From: Clostridium tunisiense TJ
GTDB taxonomy: Bacteria > Bacillota > Clostridia > Clostridiales > Clostridiaceae
Assembly: GCF_000300195.1 (NCBI RefSeq)
Contig: NZ_AMQH01000006.1
Location: forward strand, 1 to 64,000
Length of the DNA stretch: 64,000 bases
Direction: 5' to 3'
The position numbers and the translations under genes are program-made. Below the pieces are notes generated by a model. That model did not search any database and had not been told where the DNA came from. It saw only the letters and a list, made by a program, of their open reading frames with translations. Below, piece by piece: positions 16,894 to 25,703 of the stretch. Position 1 is the stretch's first letter; each line of letters begins with the position of its first letter.

Positions 16894-18306
16894 CTAATTA
16901 TTTCTTAGTGCAGCTATAGATATATTGTCTACCTCTCCATTAATATTTACCTTAAAATCATAAACAGGTTGATAAAACCCTTTACTGTCTAACTTATAAG
17001 TTAAACTAGCCTGTATAATCTCCAACTTAGAATTCTTTCCAAACACATGAAACATCTTAAACTCCCCTGCCAAAATATTATCATAAGCTTCTTTCAAAGA
17101 CAAAATCTCATACTCCTTATATGGTTTACAAGAAATAATATTATTCTTAAAATTAGTGACTATACCATTTTTGTCAATGGTGCAGGTCAACACTCCATTA
17201 AGATACTTCTCTCCATATTTAACCATATCCATGGAAATAGAATATTCTCCTTTTCCATTGTCTTTAAAATCAGCTTCTTCAGGTAAGTCAATATCAAAAT
17301 TACTTAATAAAGCTTGTACCTCTTTATAAGTTAGATTCTCTTTACCTTCGGTTCCAGTTTGACTAGAACCAATGAACCAGGTTGTAAGTCCTTTGTAATC
17401 CACCCATAAACCATAGCTTCCATTTTCAGATTCAAATACTATTGTATCGTCATATTCATTAATTCGGGCTGAATCTATCTTTGTATTCACCTTAGATAAG
17501 ATATGGTTAGCTAGGCTTGTGGCATCTTCTTTGCTTCCAACCTGTGCTTCATAAACATAGGCTTTTTCTAATTTGTTATCAAAACTAAGCTTATTACTTA
17601 CATCTATAGTTGACATATCTACTCTATAGATGTTAGTACTAGATAAATTACCTAGTTCCTGTTTAGAATAATTAATAAATATTACACTAAAAGAAATAAC
17701 CGTTATTAATAAAGGCAGTTGATAGATTATTGCAGTTAAGCCTTTACTCTTTTGACTTGTACTTTTCCTTCTGAATATTACTTTACAAATCATTACTATT
17801 CCGTATCCAATGATGCACCCTAGAGTATTGTTTACAATATCATCAAGTTCAAATATTCCTCTTTTACTTATTAACTGTAGTGTTTCTATAAATAACGCTG
17901 AAACAAATCCTGTTAAATAAGTTATATACCACTTTTCACATTTCTTAAAAATTAGTGGCAGCATAAATCCAATGGGTGCAAACATCAATATGTTAAGAAT
18001 TATGTTTCTCCACTCTCTTAGAGAAAAACTATTATATGCATCTTTATAAGAGCTAAATAAGTGTAGGTTTACATTTGCAAAGCCTGGAAATCTATCTCCA
18101 ATTGTTGCTCCAAGTACTATGATTATATAAATAAAAAATACACTCCATAATCCTAACTTACTTGCTTTAAGCTTCTTATTCCCTTTCATTAGCTTTTTAT
18201 AAACTAAAAAATAACCTATTAAGAATAAGCTTATAGTAATAAACGCCCCAATAATTCCTAATACCATGTACTGCCTTGCAAGTGTCATTACCTGCGAAAT
18301 TCTCAC
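16894..18306 (-). CDS. VanZ-family membrane protein with extended C-terminal domain
   Basis: 470 aa. Residues about 1-200 form a VanZ-type membrane domain: five or six helices with the conserved NILMFAPIGFMLPL and FIETLQLISKRGIFELDDIVNNTLG motifs. VanZ of Tn1546 gives low-level teicoplanin resistance; relatives have unclear functions. After one more helix (about 200-215) an extracytoplasmic region of roughly 250 aa follows; it has a PepSY/YycI-like look (repeated beta segments ending LDSKGFYQPVYDFKVNING), which is my inference. GTG start at 18306 with GGGAG 10 nt upstream. No van genes are nearby. Confidence 0.8.
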   Translation of the reverse strand: MRISQVMTLARQYMVLGIIGAFITISLFLIGYFLVYKKLMKGNKKLKASKLGLWSVFFIYIIIVLGATIGDRFPGFANVNLHLFSSYKDAYNSFSLREWRNIILNILMFAPIGFMLPLIFKKCEKWYITYLTGFVSALFIETLQLISKRGIFELDDIVNNTLGCIIGYGIVMICKVIFRRKSTSQKSKGLTAIIYQLPLLITVISFSVIFINYSKQELGNLSSTNIYRVDMSTIDVSNKLSFDNKLEKAYVYEAQVGSKEDATSLANHILSKVNTKIDSARINEYDDTIVFESENGSYGLWVDYKGLTTWFIGSSQTGTEGKENLTYKEVQALLSNFDIDLPEEADFKDNGKGEYSISMDMVKYGEKYLNGVLTCTIDKNGIVTNFKNNIISCKPYKEYEILSLKEAYDNILAGEFKMFHVFGKNSKLEIIQASLTYKLDSKGFYQPVYDFKVNINGEVDNISIAALRNN

Positions 18307-18441
18307 TACTTCTCATCTCCCTTGTTGCTTATCTGTTATAATTTGGATACCTTAACTTATAATCAATTGATTAATTGATTATAAGTAATTACTCTTATGA
18401 CCTAACTTAAGAATAATGTGATCCTTTTGAGAAAAATAATA

Positions 18442-18978
18442 TTATTCTTGAAGTGCTAACTTATTCATTTCATTAAAATAGTTAACTATTTTATCACTAG
18501 GTTTCAACCTTAATATTTTCATATTATGATTCTTATAAAAATCGGTATACCCCATGTCTTTTATTTTAACTGAGATTGTATAAAATTCATCTAACTTATA
18601 GATTACTTGGGTATTATAAGAAGGGTCTTGCTTAAATTTGTCCAAATCAATACCTGCTACATAATTTGCCAACGGATTAAATGATAATGTGAATCTATCT
18701 TCAGCATATCTGAATGAAGATTGTAATCTATCTATCCTAATAATCAAATCCCTTATGACTTCAACTTTTTCATTAATATCTTTAGCATTTTTAATATCTT
18801 CATTATAATCATCCATCATTAAATTAAATATTCTTAAGCTGGAACCAAAACAATCGAAAATGATTCTATCTTCTTTATTCTGTAAATTTATTATAATACC
18901 GGCTAAAAATATATTAATCACAAAGCTAAATATGAGTAACTTCTTAGCTTCCCTTTTGCAAATCTCCATAAAATTCAT
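18442..18978 (-). CDS. Uncharacterised membrane-anchored protein
   Basis: 178 aa. One N-terminal transmembrane helix (KKLLIFSFVINIFLAGIIINL) precedes a mostly helical, charged extracytoplasmic part with a possible coiled coil (DYNEDIKNAKDINEKVEVIRDLI region). I recognise no family. ATG at 18978 has AAAGGAGG 10 nt upstream; a longer frame to 19023 lacks a ribosome site. It sits directly upstream of the VanZ gene on the same strand, about 135 nt apart, with an AT palindrome (18360-18383) between. Confidence 0.65.
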   Translation of the reverse strand: MNFMEICKREAKKLLIFSFVINIFLAGIIINLQNKEDRIIFDCFGSSLRIFNLMMDDYNEDIKNAKDINEKVEVIRDLIIRIDRLQSSFRYAEDRFTLSFNPLANYVAGIDLDKFKQDPSYNTQVIYKLDEFYTISVKIKDMGYTDFYKNHNMKILRLKPSDKIVNYFNEMNKLALQE

Positions 18979-19051
18979 ACCGTTCTTTCCTCCTTTATAG
19001 TTGATACTTTTTTGAATTCTCAAGACACAATTTAAGAAAAGTGTGGATTAA

Positions 19052-19528
19052 TTATACGCCCATGTCATCTATAAACCATGGTGAATTTTCATCTTTTCTT
19101 ATAACAAAATACCACCAATCATATGTCCCACTATCTTGGGGACCCACTCCATCATTTTTATAATTTACTTCATACTTTACTTTGTAAACCTTAAGGTTAT
19201 TTTCTGTTGTTCCATTTGTTCTACCTCTTCCATTATGCAAATAACCTTCCTTAAATTTTCCATCTTTTTCCTCTTCAATATTTATTATCTTGGTAATATT
19301 CAAATTATCAAATCCCCAAACTACATTCGGAGCGTTGAAATGCTCTGCTAAAGTAGTTAATAATTTCTCTTTATTTTTTTCATTTTTATACTTAAAATAA
19401 TTCTCTACTACAGTTTGAGCAGAATCACCCTTAGAATCAATTGCCCTATTGCTATCATTTGAGCAGCCAACAACAATAATCAAAGTAATAATAATAAGCA
19501 TAACATTGAACTTTAGGTTTCCCTTCAT
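19052..19528 (-). CDS. Lipoprotein with DUF4829-like domain
   Basis: 158 aa with a lipoprotein signal (MLIIITLIIVVGC, lipobox VVGC). The mature part begins AQTVVENYFKYKNEKNKEKLLTT and ends WWYFVIRKDENSPWFIDDMGV, the pattern of NTF2-like/DUF4829 clostridial lipoproteins. These are thought to sit on the outer face of the membrane; function unknown. It precedes the gene at 18978 by 73 nt on the same strand and may be cotranscribed with it. Confidence 0.7.
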   Translation of the reverse strand: MKGNLKFNVMLIIITLIIVVGCSNDSNRAIDSKGDSAQTVVENYFKYKNEKNKEKLLTTLAEHFNAPNVVWGFDNLNITKIINIEEEKDGKFKEGYLHNGRGRTNGTTENNLKVYKVKYEVNYKNDGVGPQDSGTYDWWYFVIRKDENSPWFIDDMGV

Positions 19529-19848
19529 AATTAACCTCCCATCAAATTTTACTGTTTCGCATTTTTATACCATTCTAACTTATAAGCAATATAAATTAGT
19601 CCAGATTTCTTTAATATCCCATAATAAATTTGAATATTACAACAATTTTAACTCCTATTATAGACACTCTATGCCTCTACAAATTATATTTGGTATAAAA
19701 ATATAAAAGTTATTTCTTTTTCCATGAAAACACTCACAAATTCCATGGCTATAGTAAATTTCATAAGATACCAAAGTTATAGGAAGCACACTAAATGCAA
19801 GCCATCTAAATGCTTCCTAATGTTAATTCTTACTCTATAAGACTACTG
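19529..19848. other. Intergenic region
   Basis: An inverted repeat AGGAAGCA (19781-19788) / TGCTTCCT (19811-19818) lies downstream of the S66 peptidase gene and may be its terminator, though no T-run follows. Nothing else is visible. Confidence 0.45.
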
Positions 19849-20886
19849 TTACTTTACTGTAGCGCTGTCCAACAAAGTAATGGTTTTATTTTCACAGTTC
19901 AGTTCAGTATTAATTCCATAGGGTAATATGCCAATTGGCATAGCATGGCCAATGTTCACATTATAAAATATAGGCAAGTTAGTTAAACCTTCCTCTTGAG
20001 ATACTACTTGAGTAATGGCTTCCTTATACTCCTCATAGTAAACTTCTCCTTGTGGTTTTCCAACAATAATTCCTTTTATAACTTTCAAAATGCCTTGAGC
20101 AGCAAGATTTCTTAATGTCCATTTAATAAAATAAGGAGAAGGCTTGTCTTCACTTGTTTCAATAAAGAGAATAGCATCAGTCCATTCATCAATGGTAGGC
20201 CATATTTCAGTGCCATTTGCCATCATAAAAACATCAATACATCCCCCAAGTAAATGACCTTCCACAACGCCTGACCCCTGCAATATTTCATATCCATGGT
20301 TATCTGGCTGAAGCTTTTTAGAAATATTTATATTGCTTTCTTCCCATGAAACAAAATCACTTGACCACTCAGGACTACTAGTAATGGAATAATTAGTAGT
20401 ATCTTGAAATAAAACATTTTGTATTGCTGACTTGGTATATTCAAACATATTAACATATTCACCAAATTCGCACATAATAGATGGACCATAGAAAGAAACA
20501 AGGCCAGCTTTATACATCATAAAGTGATTTATTGTTGTATCTGAATAACCCATAAATATCTTTGGATTGCTTCGTATTATATCAAAATCTATATATGGAA
20601 GAGTGCGTATTGTATCATCTCCACCAATGGCACAGAAAATCCCAGCAATTGATTTATCTTCAAAAGCCTTCATTAAGTCCTCAGCACGAAGTTCTGGATG
20701 TTCTGAAACAAACTCACTTCCTTTTAATGAATGAGGCATAGTAACCACTTCAAGGCCAAAGTCCCTTTCTAACCTTTGTTTTGCAATATAATACTTATGA
20801 ATTAAGGCTTCATCACCTAAACCACCCCAAGACAAACTAACAATAGCAATTTTGTCTCCTGACTTTAATCTCCTAGGTTTTATCAT
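19849..20886 (-). CDS. S66-family peptidase (LD-carboxypeptidase / MccF-like)
   Basis: 345 aa. S66 serine peptidases include LD-carboxypeptidases of murein recycling and MccF, which inactivates microcin C by cleaving its amide bond. The nucleophile motif GYSDTT, the GGCIDVF segment, the catalytic Glu in FIETSEDKPSP and the His in GHAMPIG are all present. The FIETSE pattern and length favour the MccF-like branch. No signal peptide, so it is cytoplasmic. ATG 20886 has GGGGGAG upstream; the longer frame starts at a TTG overlapping that site. It is monocistronic. Confidence 0.85.
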   Translation of the reverse strand: MIKPRRLKSGDKIAIVSLSWGGLGDEALIHKYYIAKQRLERDFGLEVVTMPHSLKGSEFVSEHPELRAEDLMKAFEDKSIAGIFCAIGGDDTIRTLPYIDFDIIRSNPKIFMGYSDTTINHFMMYKAGLVSFYGPSIMCEFGEYVNMFEYTKSAIQNVLFQDTTNYSITSSPEWSSDFVSWEESNINISKKLQPDNHGYEILQGSGVVEGHLLGGCIDVFMMANGTEIWPTIDEWTDAILFIETSEDKPSPYFIKWTLRNLAAQGILKVIKGIIVGKPQGEVYYEEYKEAITQVVSQEEGLTNLPIFYNVNIGHAMPIGILPYGINTELNCENKTITLLDSATVK

Positions 20887-20944
20887 TTTTAACTCCCCCA
20901 ATTTGTTTAAAATAAAAGTTCTTCATCTATAAGGAGATTATATT

Positions 20945-21032
20945 CTCCCCTGCCAATGCACTGCACCGGCACTTGCTTCATATTCAAATTTTAATTAGAC
21001 TGATTTTTAAAATAGGATCTACCCGAGTAAAT
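20945..21032 (-). pseudogene. Decayed fragments of the NUDIX and adjacent secreted-protein genes
   Basis: 20945-20983 matches part of the NUDIX gene at 26708-26747 (20 identical bases at one end), and 21006-21032 resembles 27273-27298 in the signal-peptide region of the next gene. Order and orientation are the same as in the intact pair, so this looks like a heavily deleted second copy of that locus. Confidence 0.6.
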
Positions 21033-21063
21033 TGAAGCTTTTTTCATATTTCACACCTACTTG

Positions 21064-21110
21064 AAAAAAGATAGAGTTTTATTATAAAATTCTTAAACTC
21101 TAGCTTTATC
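21064..21110 (-). terminator. Terminator of the Rpn fragment / CPBP gene
   Basis: On the minus strand AGAGTTT pairs with AAACTCT, extended by AGAT/ATCT across a bulge, followed by TTTTTT. Confidence 0.7.
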
Positions 21111-21123
21111 TTCTTATTCATAA

Positions 21124-21402
21124 TTATTTTATTTTGCTGATTTCTTCCTCTGTAAGTCCTGTTGCTTTTACTATTGTAGGTAAGTCTACACCTATTGCTA
21201 ATAAATTTTTAGCAGCTTCATATAGACCTTCTTTTATGCCTTCTTTTATTCCTTCTTTAATACCTTCCTCCCTAGCTCCCTCTAACATACTTCGTTCATC
21301 AAAGATTTGTTTCATTCTTAATTCTGCAAGTCTAACGGTTTCTGGGTCTCTACTTAGCATGTCAAGTACAGTAATAGCTTTTCTAATTGCTGGTTCAGCC
21401 AT
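21124..21402 (-). pseudogene. C-terminal fragment of an Rpn/PD-(D/E)XK-type transposase-like protein
   Basis: 92 aa matching the C-terminal tail of Rpn-family (recombination-promoting nuclease/putative transposase) proteins, which are normally about 280-320 aa: a helical segment (AEPAIRKAITVLDMLSRDPE), then the GAREEGIKEGIKEGIKEG repeat and a short helical end. The nuclease domain is absent. AAAGGAGGGGG before the ATG is strong, so the stub may be translated. It follows the CPBP gene by 31 nt. The GIKEG repeats are a known hypervariable tail. Confidence 0.7.
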
Positions 21403-21433
21403 TTTTTCCCCCTCCTTTAAACTTTCTTGTGGT

Positions 21434-22201
21434 TTAGTTAAAAGATGCTCTTATCTTTTTATTTTTATAATATCTAACAATTAAAGCTGCTAAAAAAATC
21501 ATGGCTGTGCTAGTATAAAGTTTCACTTCTATACTATCTTTAATAATCCATGATGAAGACAATCCATTCACCATGCTGTGAAAAAGGATGCATAGCCATA
21601 TACTTTTACTAATATATAATATAGTTGCTAATGCAAATGACATTCCGAATACCATAATGACAAATAGTCCGAAACTTCCGTTGTTTTGCACTGTTCCTTT
21701 AATAAAAAACAAAGGTAGATGCCATACTGCCCAAATGCATGCTGTAAGTGAAGTTGCGATTTCAAAAGGAAGTTGTTTTTCTAATGATGTCTGTAAAATA
21801 TATCGCCACCCAAGTTCTTCTAATCCGCCAAACAAAATCATAAGTGGAATGCATAAAAGTCCAACATAAAGTTCTGCCCCACCTGTTATACCTTGCATCA
21901 CCGCAGGAACTCCAAAATACAGGGATATAAAAACTATTAGCACCCAATAAAATCTAGGTTTCACTTTAATTGAAAATGCCTCTTTTGCAAAGTGCTTAAT
22001 AGTTATTGTTTTATTACCTTTCCTTAACACTGCATATGCTACAATTGGAGGTGCATTACCCCCAATTACATATAATATCATGGCTATAGGCGTACCATAT
22101 TGGAGATATCCAAATTGATTTGCAACAATAATAATTCCCCACATAATGAAAGTTATTAAAAATGTTCCAATTAAATAGTTAATTGTTATTCGTTTATCCA
22201 T
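21434..22201 (-). CDS. CPBP-family intramembrane protease
   Basis: 255-aa membrane protein with about seven helices. The CAAX-protease/bacteriocin-processing motifs are GGLEELGWRYILQ (EExxxR-type catalytic glutamates), WHLPLFF and LFHSMVNG. Relatives process prenylated proteins or give self-immunity to bacteriocins; no bacteriocin gene is nearby. ATG 22201 has GGGAGG 4 nt upstream. The 22366-22394 motif upstream recurs at 33542-33571 ahead of another minus-strand membrane gene. Confidence 0.85.
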   Translation of the reverse strand: MDKRITINYLIGTFLITFIMWGIIIVANQFGYLQYGTPIAMILYVIGGNAPPIVAYAVLRKGNKTITIKHFAKEAFSIKVKPRFYWVLIVFISLYFGVPAVMQGITGGAELYVGLLCIPLMILFGGLEELGWRYILQTSLEKQLPFEIATSLTACIWAVWHLPLFFIKGTVQNNGSFGLFVIMVFGMSFALATILYISKSIWLCILFHSMVNGLSSSWIIKDSIEVKLYTSTAMIFLAALIVRYYKNKKIRASFN

Positions 22202-22580
22202 ATTTCCTCCCACAAAAATATTATAGCTTTGTAAATCTTCCTCTTCCTTTAAATTGCACTTACTTCATTACTTTATTTCCATTAGGAAACATCAATAATT
22301 CAACTATTGCTTCCCAGTTTTACAATTAATCAATCTCTATTGATATCATTCTATCATACAATTACTGTAAAAATATACCTATATCTTTTAATTACTTGTT
22401 ATTTAAAAGGAAGCATTATGCTCTGTAGCTAAGTGTTCTAGTAAGAACTCACTAAGTATATAAATCAGTTTCCCTTCCCCCTTTGATTTAGAGATTTTCA
22501 TAATCCATTAGTACAAATAAGTTAATGATTTTGAGCTTTGTAAAACTGTTATTTTAAAAACAAAAGCTTATTTGGATAAT
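22202..22580. other. Intergenic region upstream of the third CAP promoter
   Basis: It contains a repeated motif at 22365-22394 (CTGTAAAAATATACCTATA core), also found near 33542. No gene seen. Confidence 0.45.
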
Positions 22581-22612
22581 CTTACCCTTATTATGAAACC
22601 TTTGGACAGGGG

Positions 22613-22641
22613 TTGTTTTAGCTTTTATCCCATGTTAAGAT
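22613..22641 (+). promoter_or_regulatory. CAP-gene promoter (copy 3)
   Basis: TTGTTT (22613-22618), 17 nt, TAAGAT (22636-22641), preceded by the conserved ACCCTTATTATGAAA...AGGGGT block. Confidence 0.75.
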
Positions 22642-22667
22642 ATGTTCATCAGCAAGGCACCTAAGAA

Positions 22668-23535
22668 ATAAAAGCTACTGATTACCACAAGGAGTTACAC
22701 ATACCCCCAAGGAAATAAGCAGCAAAATAAAAAATAAGGAGTTGTTGATATATGATAACTAATAAAATATTAGCCTTAATTCTTTCATTATGTACTGCAG
22801 GAGGTCCAGCAACAGGAGCAGTTCTTGGAAACGCAGCTGGAACAGTTGCTAATAATGTAGAATTACCTAAATTCCCAACTACAGCAGTAGTTCAAAAGCA
22901 GATTTCTAATCCACAAAATGGTGGACAAACTATAAATTTACCTTTAAATCTTAAAAACTCTTGTGACAGTATAGCACCAATAGAAGTTCAATTACCAAGT
23001 GATAATCAAGTAGTTGCTGATGAGGACAATTCAGTAGTAGAAACACCAGTAGCAAATGAAGATACAGTAGTTGAAACACCAAAAGCTGAAGTACCTGAAG
23101 CATAAAAGCTACTGATTACCACAAGGAGTTACACATACCCCCAAGGAAATAAGCAGCAAAATAAAAAATAAGGAGTTGTTGATATATGATAACTAATAAA
23201 ATATTAGCCTTAATTCTTTCATTATGTACTGCAGGAGGTCCAGCAACAGGAGCAGTTCTTGGAAACGCAGCTGGAACAGTTGCTAATAATGTAGAATTAC
23301 CTAAATTCCCAACTACAGCAGTAGTTCAAAAGCAGATTTCTAATCCACAAAATGGTGGACAAACTATAAATTTACCTTTAAATCTTAAAAACTCTTGTGA
23401 CAGTATAGCACCAATAGAAGTTCAATTACCAAGTGATAATCAAGTAGTTGCTGATGAGGACAATTCAGTAGTAGAAACACCAGTAGCAAATGAAGATACA
23501 GTAGTTGAAACACCAAAAGCTGAAGTACCTGAAGT
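22668..23535 (+). repeat. 434-bp tandem duplication of CAP leader plus 5' coding part
   Basis: The unit beginning at ATAAAAGCTAC (22668) is repeated at 23102. Leader, signal-peptide and N-terminal codons appear identical by eye in the two units; the junction carries one unmatched base (23101). Such identity points to a recent event. Confidence 0.85.
22752..23105 (+). pseudogene. CAP protein N-terminal half only (117 codons), truncated by tandem duplication
   Basis: Encodes the signal peptide and the N-terminal segment (through VVETPKAEVPEA) and stops when the frame enters the duplicated leader. There is no CAP domain. It retains promoter and ribosome site, so a secreted 117-residue product without a CAP domain is possible. 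Otherwise it acts as a transcribed leader for the intact copy at 23186. Confidence 0.85.
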
Positions 23536-24151
23536 TGAAGTTCCAGTAATAGAGAATCCTAAAACTGAAACTCCAGTTGTAGAAGCGCCTAAAGTTGAGG
23601 CACCAAAGGTAGAAACCCCTGTTAAGGAAGAACCAAAAACAGAAGCTCCAAAAGTTGAAACACCAGCTACAACACCAAGTACTACAGTGCCAAGTGGTGT
23701 GCCAGCTAACCCAAATAATAAGAGCTTTGTATATCTAGATACAGTGGAAAAAGAAATTCTAACTTATGTTAACCAGGAAAGAGCAAAAGCAGGTCTTAAG
23801 CCATTAACTTGGGAAGAGCAAATGAGACCAATTGCTAGATATAAATCTAATAACATGCTTCAATATAACTACTTTGAACACAATACACCATCTCTAAATA
23901 ATGCTAGCCCAATGGACTTAGCAACTAAATACTTCAAGTACAATACTAATAGTTATGGTGAAAACTTATTCTACAGCCAAGGTTATGCAGAGTCTACAAC
24001 CACAGCTAAGTACCTAGTTGATCAATGGATGAACTCTCCTGGTCACAGAGCTAACATTTTAAATGGTAGCTGGACAAAGATGTCTGCAGGGGTTGTGTTT
24101 AGCAGCCAAGGTAACTGGGTTTATGCTACACAACACTTCTCAACAAACTAA
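23186..24151 (+). CDS. CAP-domain secreted protein, intact (copy 3)
   Basis: 321 aa: signal peptide, the N-terminal segment with NLPLNLKNSCDSIAPIEVQLP, a Pro/Glu/Val-rich linker somewhat shorter than in the copy at 9034, and a full CAP domain (YFEHNTP, SYGENLFYSQGYAES, WMNSPGHRANIL). The N-terminus is nearly identical to the copy at 9034, whereas the start of its CAP domain (SFVYLDTVEKEI) matches the copy at 15821, a mosaic pattern. It has no promoter of its own because the duplication placed the truncated copy between promoter and gene. Confidence 0.9.
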   Translation: MITNKILALILSLCTAGGPATGAVLGNAAGTVANNVELPKFPTTAVVQKQISNPQNGGQTINLPLNLKNSCDSIAPIEVQLPSDNQVVADEDNSVVETPVANEDTVVETPKAEVPEVEVPVIENPKTETPVVEAPKVEAPKVETPVKEEPKTEAPKVETPATTPSTTVPSGVPANPNNKSFVYLDTVEKEILTYVNQERAKAGLKPLTWEEQMRPIARYKSNNMLQYNYFEHNTPSLNNASPMDLATKYFKYNTNSYGENLFYSQGYAESTTTAKYLVDQWMNSPGHRANILNGSWTKMSAGVVFSSQGNWVYATQHFSTN

Positions 24152-24228
24152 TTCCTAGTTGTTTAAATAAGTTTAATTTAATAATTAATAAAATTAGATA
24201 GGTGAAACCTTCTAATTTAGTTACAATA

Positions 24229-24262
24229 AAAAAGAGACAACCAAAATTGGTTGTCTCTTTTT
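24229..24262 (+). terminator. CAP-gene terminator (copy 3)
   Basis: Perfect 14-bp stem (24231-24244 with 24247-24260) followed by T residues. Confidence 0.9.
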
Positions 24263-24386
24263 GTTGTTGCCATATAATAACTTGTAAAATTATGCTTTAA
24301 CATAGGCTTCTGCTAAAATATTTACTATTTCAGTAGAAGCCCTTGGAATACTCACTCCTGAACTTATTTTCAACAAAAACATCACA

Positions 24387-24938
24387 CTAGAATTTAAATA
24401 TATCTTCTAGGTTTATAGCTATCTCAGGAAAAACTGTGCTTGTATATTTATCATTATTCTTAAAAACATTCGTTATTTTATACTGATTGTCTATTAATGA
24501 ATATTGTACTATATATCCTTCTTGTTCAACTAGATTATATTCAAGAACACCAAATCTTTGATAAACATCTAGTTTAGTTAAATAGTCATGAGTAGCCGTA
24601 CTTTTTGAAATAACTTCAAATATAATCTTTGGAGCTGATGTGAAACTTTCACCTTGTCTAGTAGCGTCCTCACACATTACAAATACATCAGGTTTGTACT
24701 TATATACTTCTTCATTATTTCTAAAGATTACTTCAATAGACTCCGTATATACATCACATTTACTTTTATTTAAAAATGTCATTAACTTAAAATTTAATCT
24801 CGATATTATTTTATTATGCTGAATAGAAGTATTAGATGATAATAGGATATACCCGTTACTATATTCAGCTTTACCATTATAATTAGCCTGAATATTTTCA
24901 AAATCCTCCTCTGTATAGTGTATATTCTTGGCATACAT
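24387..24938 (-). CDS. Uma2-family putative endonuclease (DUF820)
   Basis: 183 aa, restriction-endonuclease-like fold. The N-terminus has the Uma2 pattern (YTEEDFENIQANYNGKAEYSNGYI), followed by the active-site elements YKPDVFVMC and KIIFEVISKSTATHD (PD...E-x-S/K plus Thr/Lys). Family members are common and often multicopy in cyanobacteria and Firmicutes; their biological target is not established. It is a single gene; an inverted repeat GGCTTCT/AGAAGCC at 24304-24341 lies downstream. Confidence 0.8.
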   Translation of the reverse strand: MYAKNIHYTEEDFENIQANYNGKAEYSNGYILLSSNTSIQHNKIISRLNFKLMTFLNKSKCDVYTESIEVIFRNNEEVYKYKPDVFVMCEDATRQGESFTSAPKIIFEVISKSTATHDYLTKLDVYQRFGVLEYNLVEQEGYIVQYSLIDNQYKITNVFKNNDKYTSTVFPEIAINLEDIFKF

Positions 24939-25069
24939 AATGCTTCACCTCTCTTGATTATTACTTAAATTATAACAAAATATATGCAAATAGCAACCAC
25001 GGGATTAACCCTTTCATTTTAGACAAAATCTAATAAACTCCTAGTTTTCCGTAGATATATGCCCTTCTC

Positions 25070-25618
25070 TCAATATTCTTTATTCAAATATTCATGGACT
25101 ATTATTTCAACATTCTTATTTAAATCTTCGTCTCCATTTAACCTAAGCACTTTACAAGGTAAGGAATTAGCCCATTGTGCATGGGTGCTCATACAGGGAG
25201 ACCCATCAGTATCATATCTTGCTGAGTTATCAAGAAAGCGGCAATGTCCTTCATACATATCGCCACCTTCCATAATTCTCTCTCCATGTATTTCATGTTC
25301 TCTCTTATTAATTCTATCAATTCTAGTATCAACGGACGCAGTAATATGAATTGCTAAATCAAATAAGGGAACAAAGGGTTTATTAAAGCTATCCATAGAA
25401 CCTGCCATGACAAAATTACTTCCTTTTGATATGTCTGTCATGAGTCTATTAACTTTCTCCTCATAAGTATACATAAGGGTAAAAGGTTTATTTGTATCCT
25501 TTCTCCAAATATAATCGTCTATATCAAAATAGGGGAAATCAAGTTTTTTTGCAACTAATCTCCCCAGGGTTGTTTTTCCAGAACCAGCTGAACCGAAAAT
25601 AATAATTCCTCTTACCAT
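25070..25618 (-). CDS. P-loop kinase-like ATPase (shikimate/adenylate-kinase type fold)
   Basis: 182 aa with an N-terminal Walker A (GIIIFGSAGSGKTT) and an acidic segment FDIDDYIW in the position where small-molecule kinases bind substrate. There is no lid signature that identifies the substrate. AAGGAG precedes the ATG. Proteins of this kind are often annotated as AAA-family or shikimate kinase-like; the exact reaction is unknown. Confidence 0.7.
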   Translation of the reverse strand: MVRGIIIFGSAGSGKTTLGRLVAKKLDFPYFDIDDYIWRKDTNKPFTLMYTYEEKVNRLMTDISKGSNFVMAGSMDSFNKPFVPLFDLAIHITASVDTRIDRINKREHEIHGERIMEGGDMYEGHCRFLDNSARYDTDGSPCMSTHAQWANSLPCKVLRLNGDEDLNKNVEIIVHEYLNKEY

Positions 25619-25703
25619 TTGTTATAATCTCCTTAATAGAAAATTGCTATTAAACTTTTCACTCTAAATTCCATTAATTAAGTCACTTTTATCAGAAGGC
25701 GAA

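Noticed and set aside
16894..18306. VanZ gene as part of a glycopeptide-resistance cluster
   Set aside because: No vanA/B ligase, vanH or vanX homologue is present in the window.
24387..24938. Uma2 gene as part of a restriction-modification system
   Set aside because: No methyltransferase of the DNA type or specificity subunit lies nearby; the methyltransferase at 29273 is a small-molecule type.
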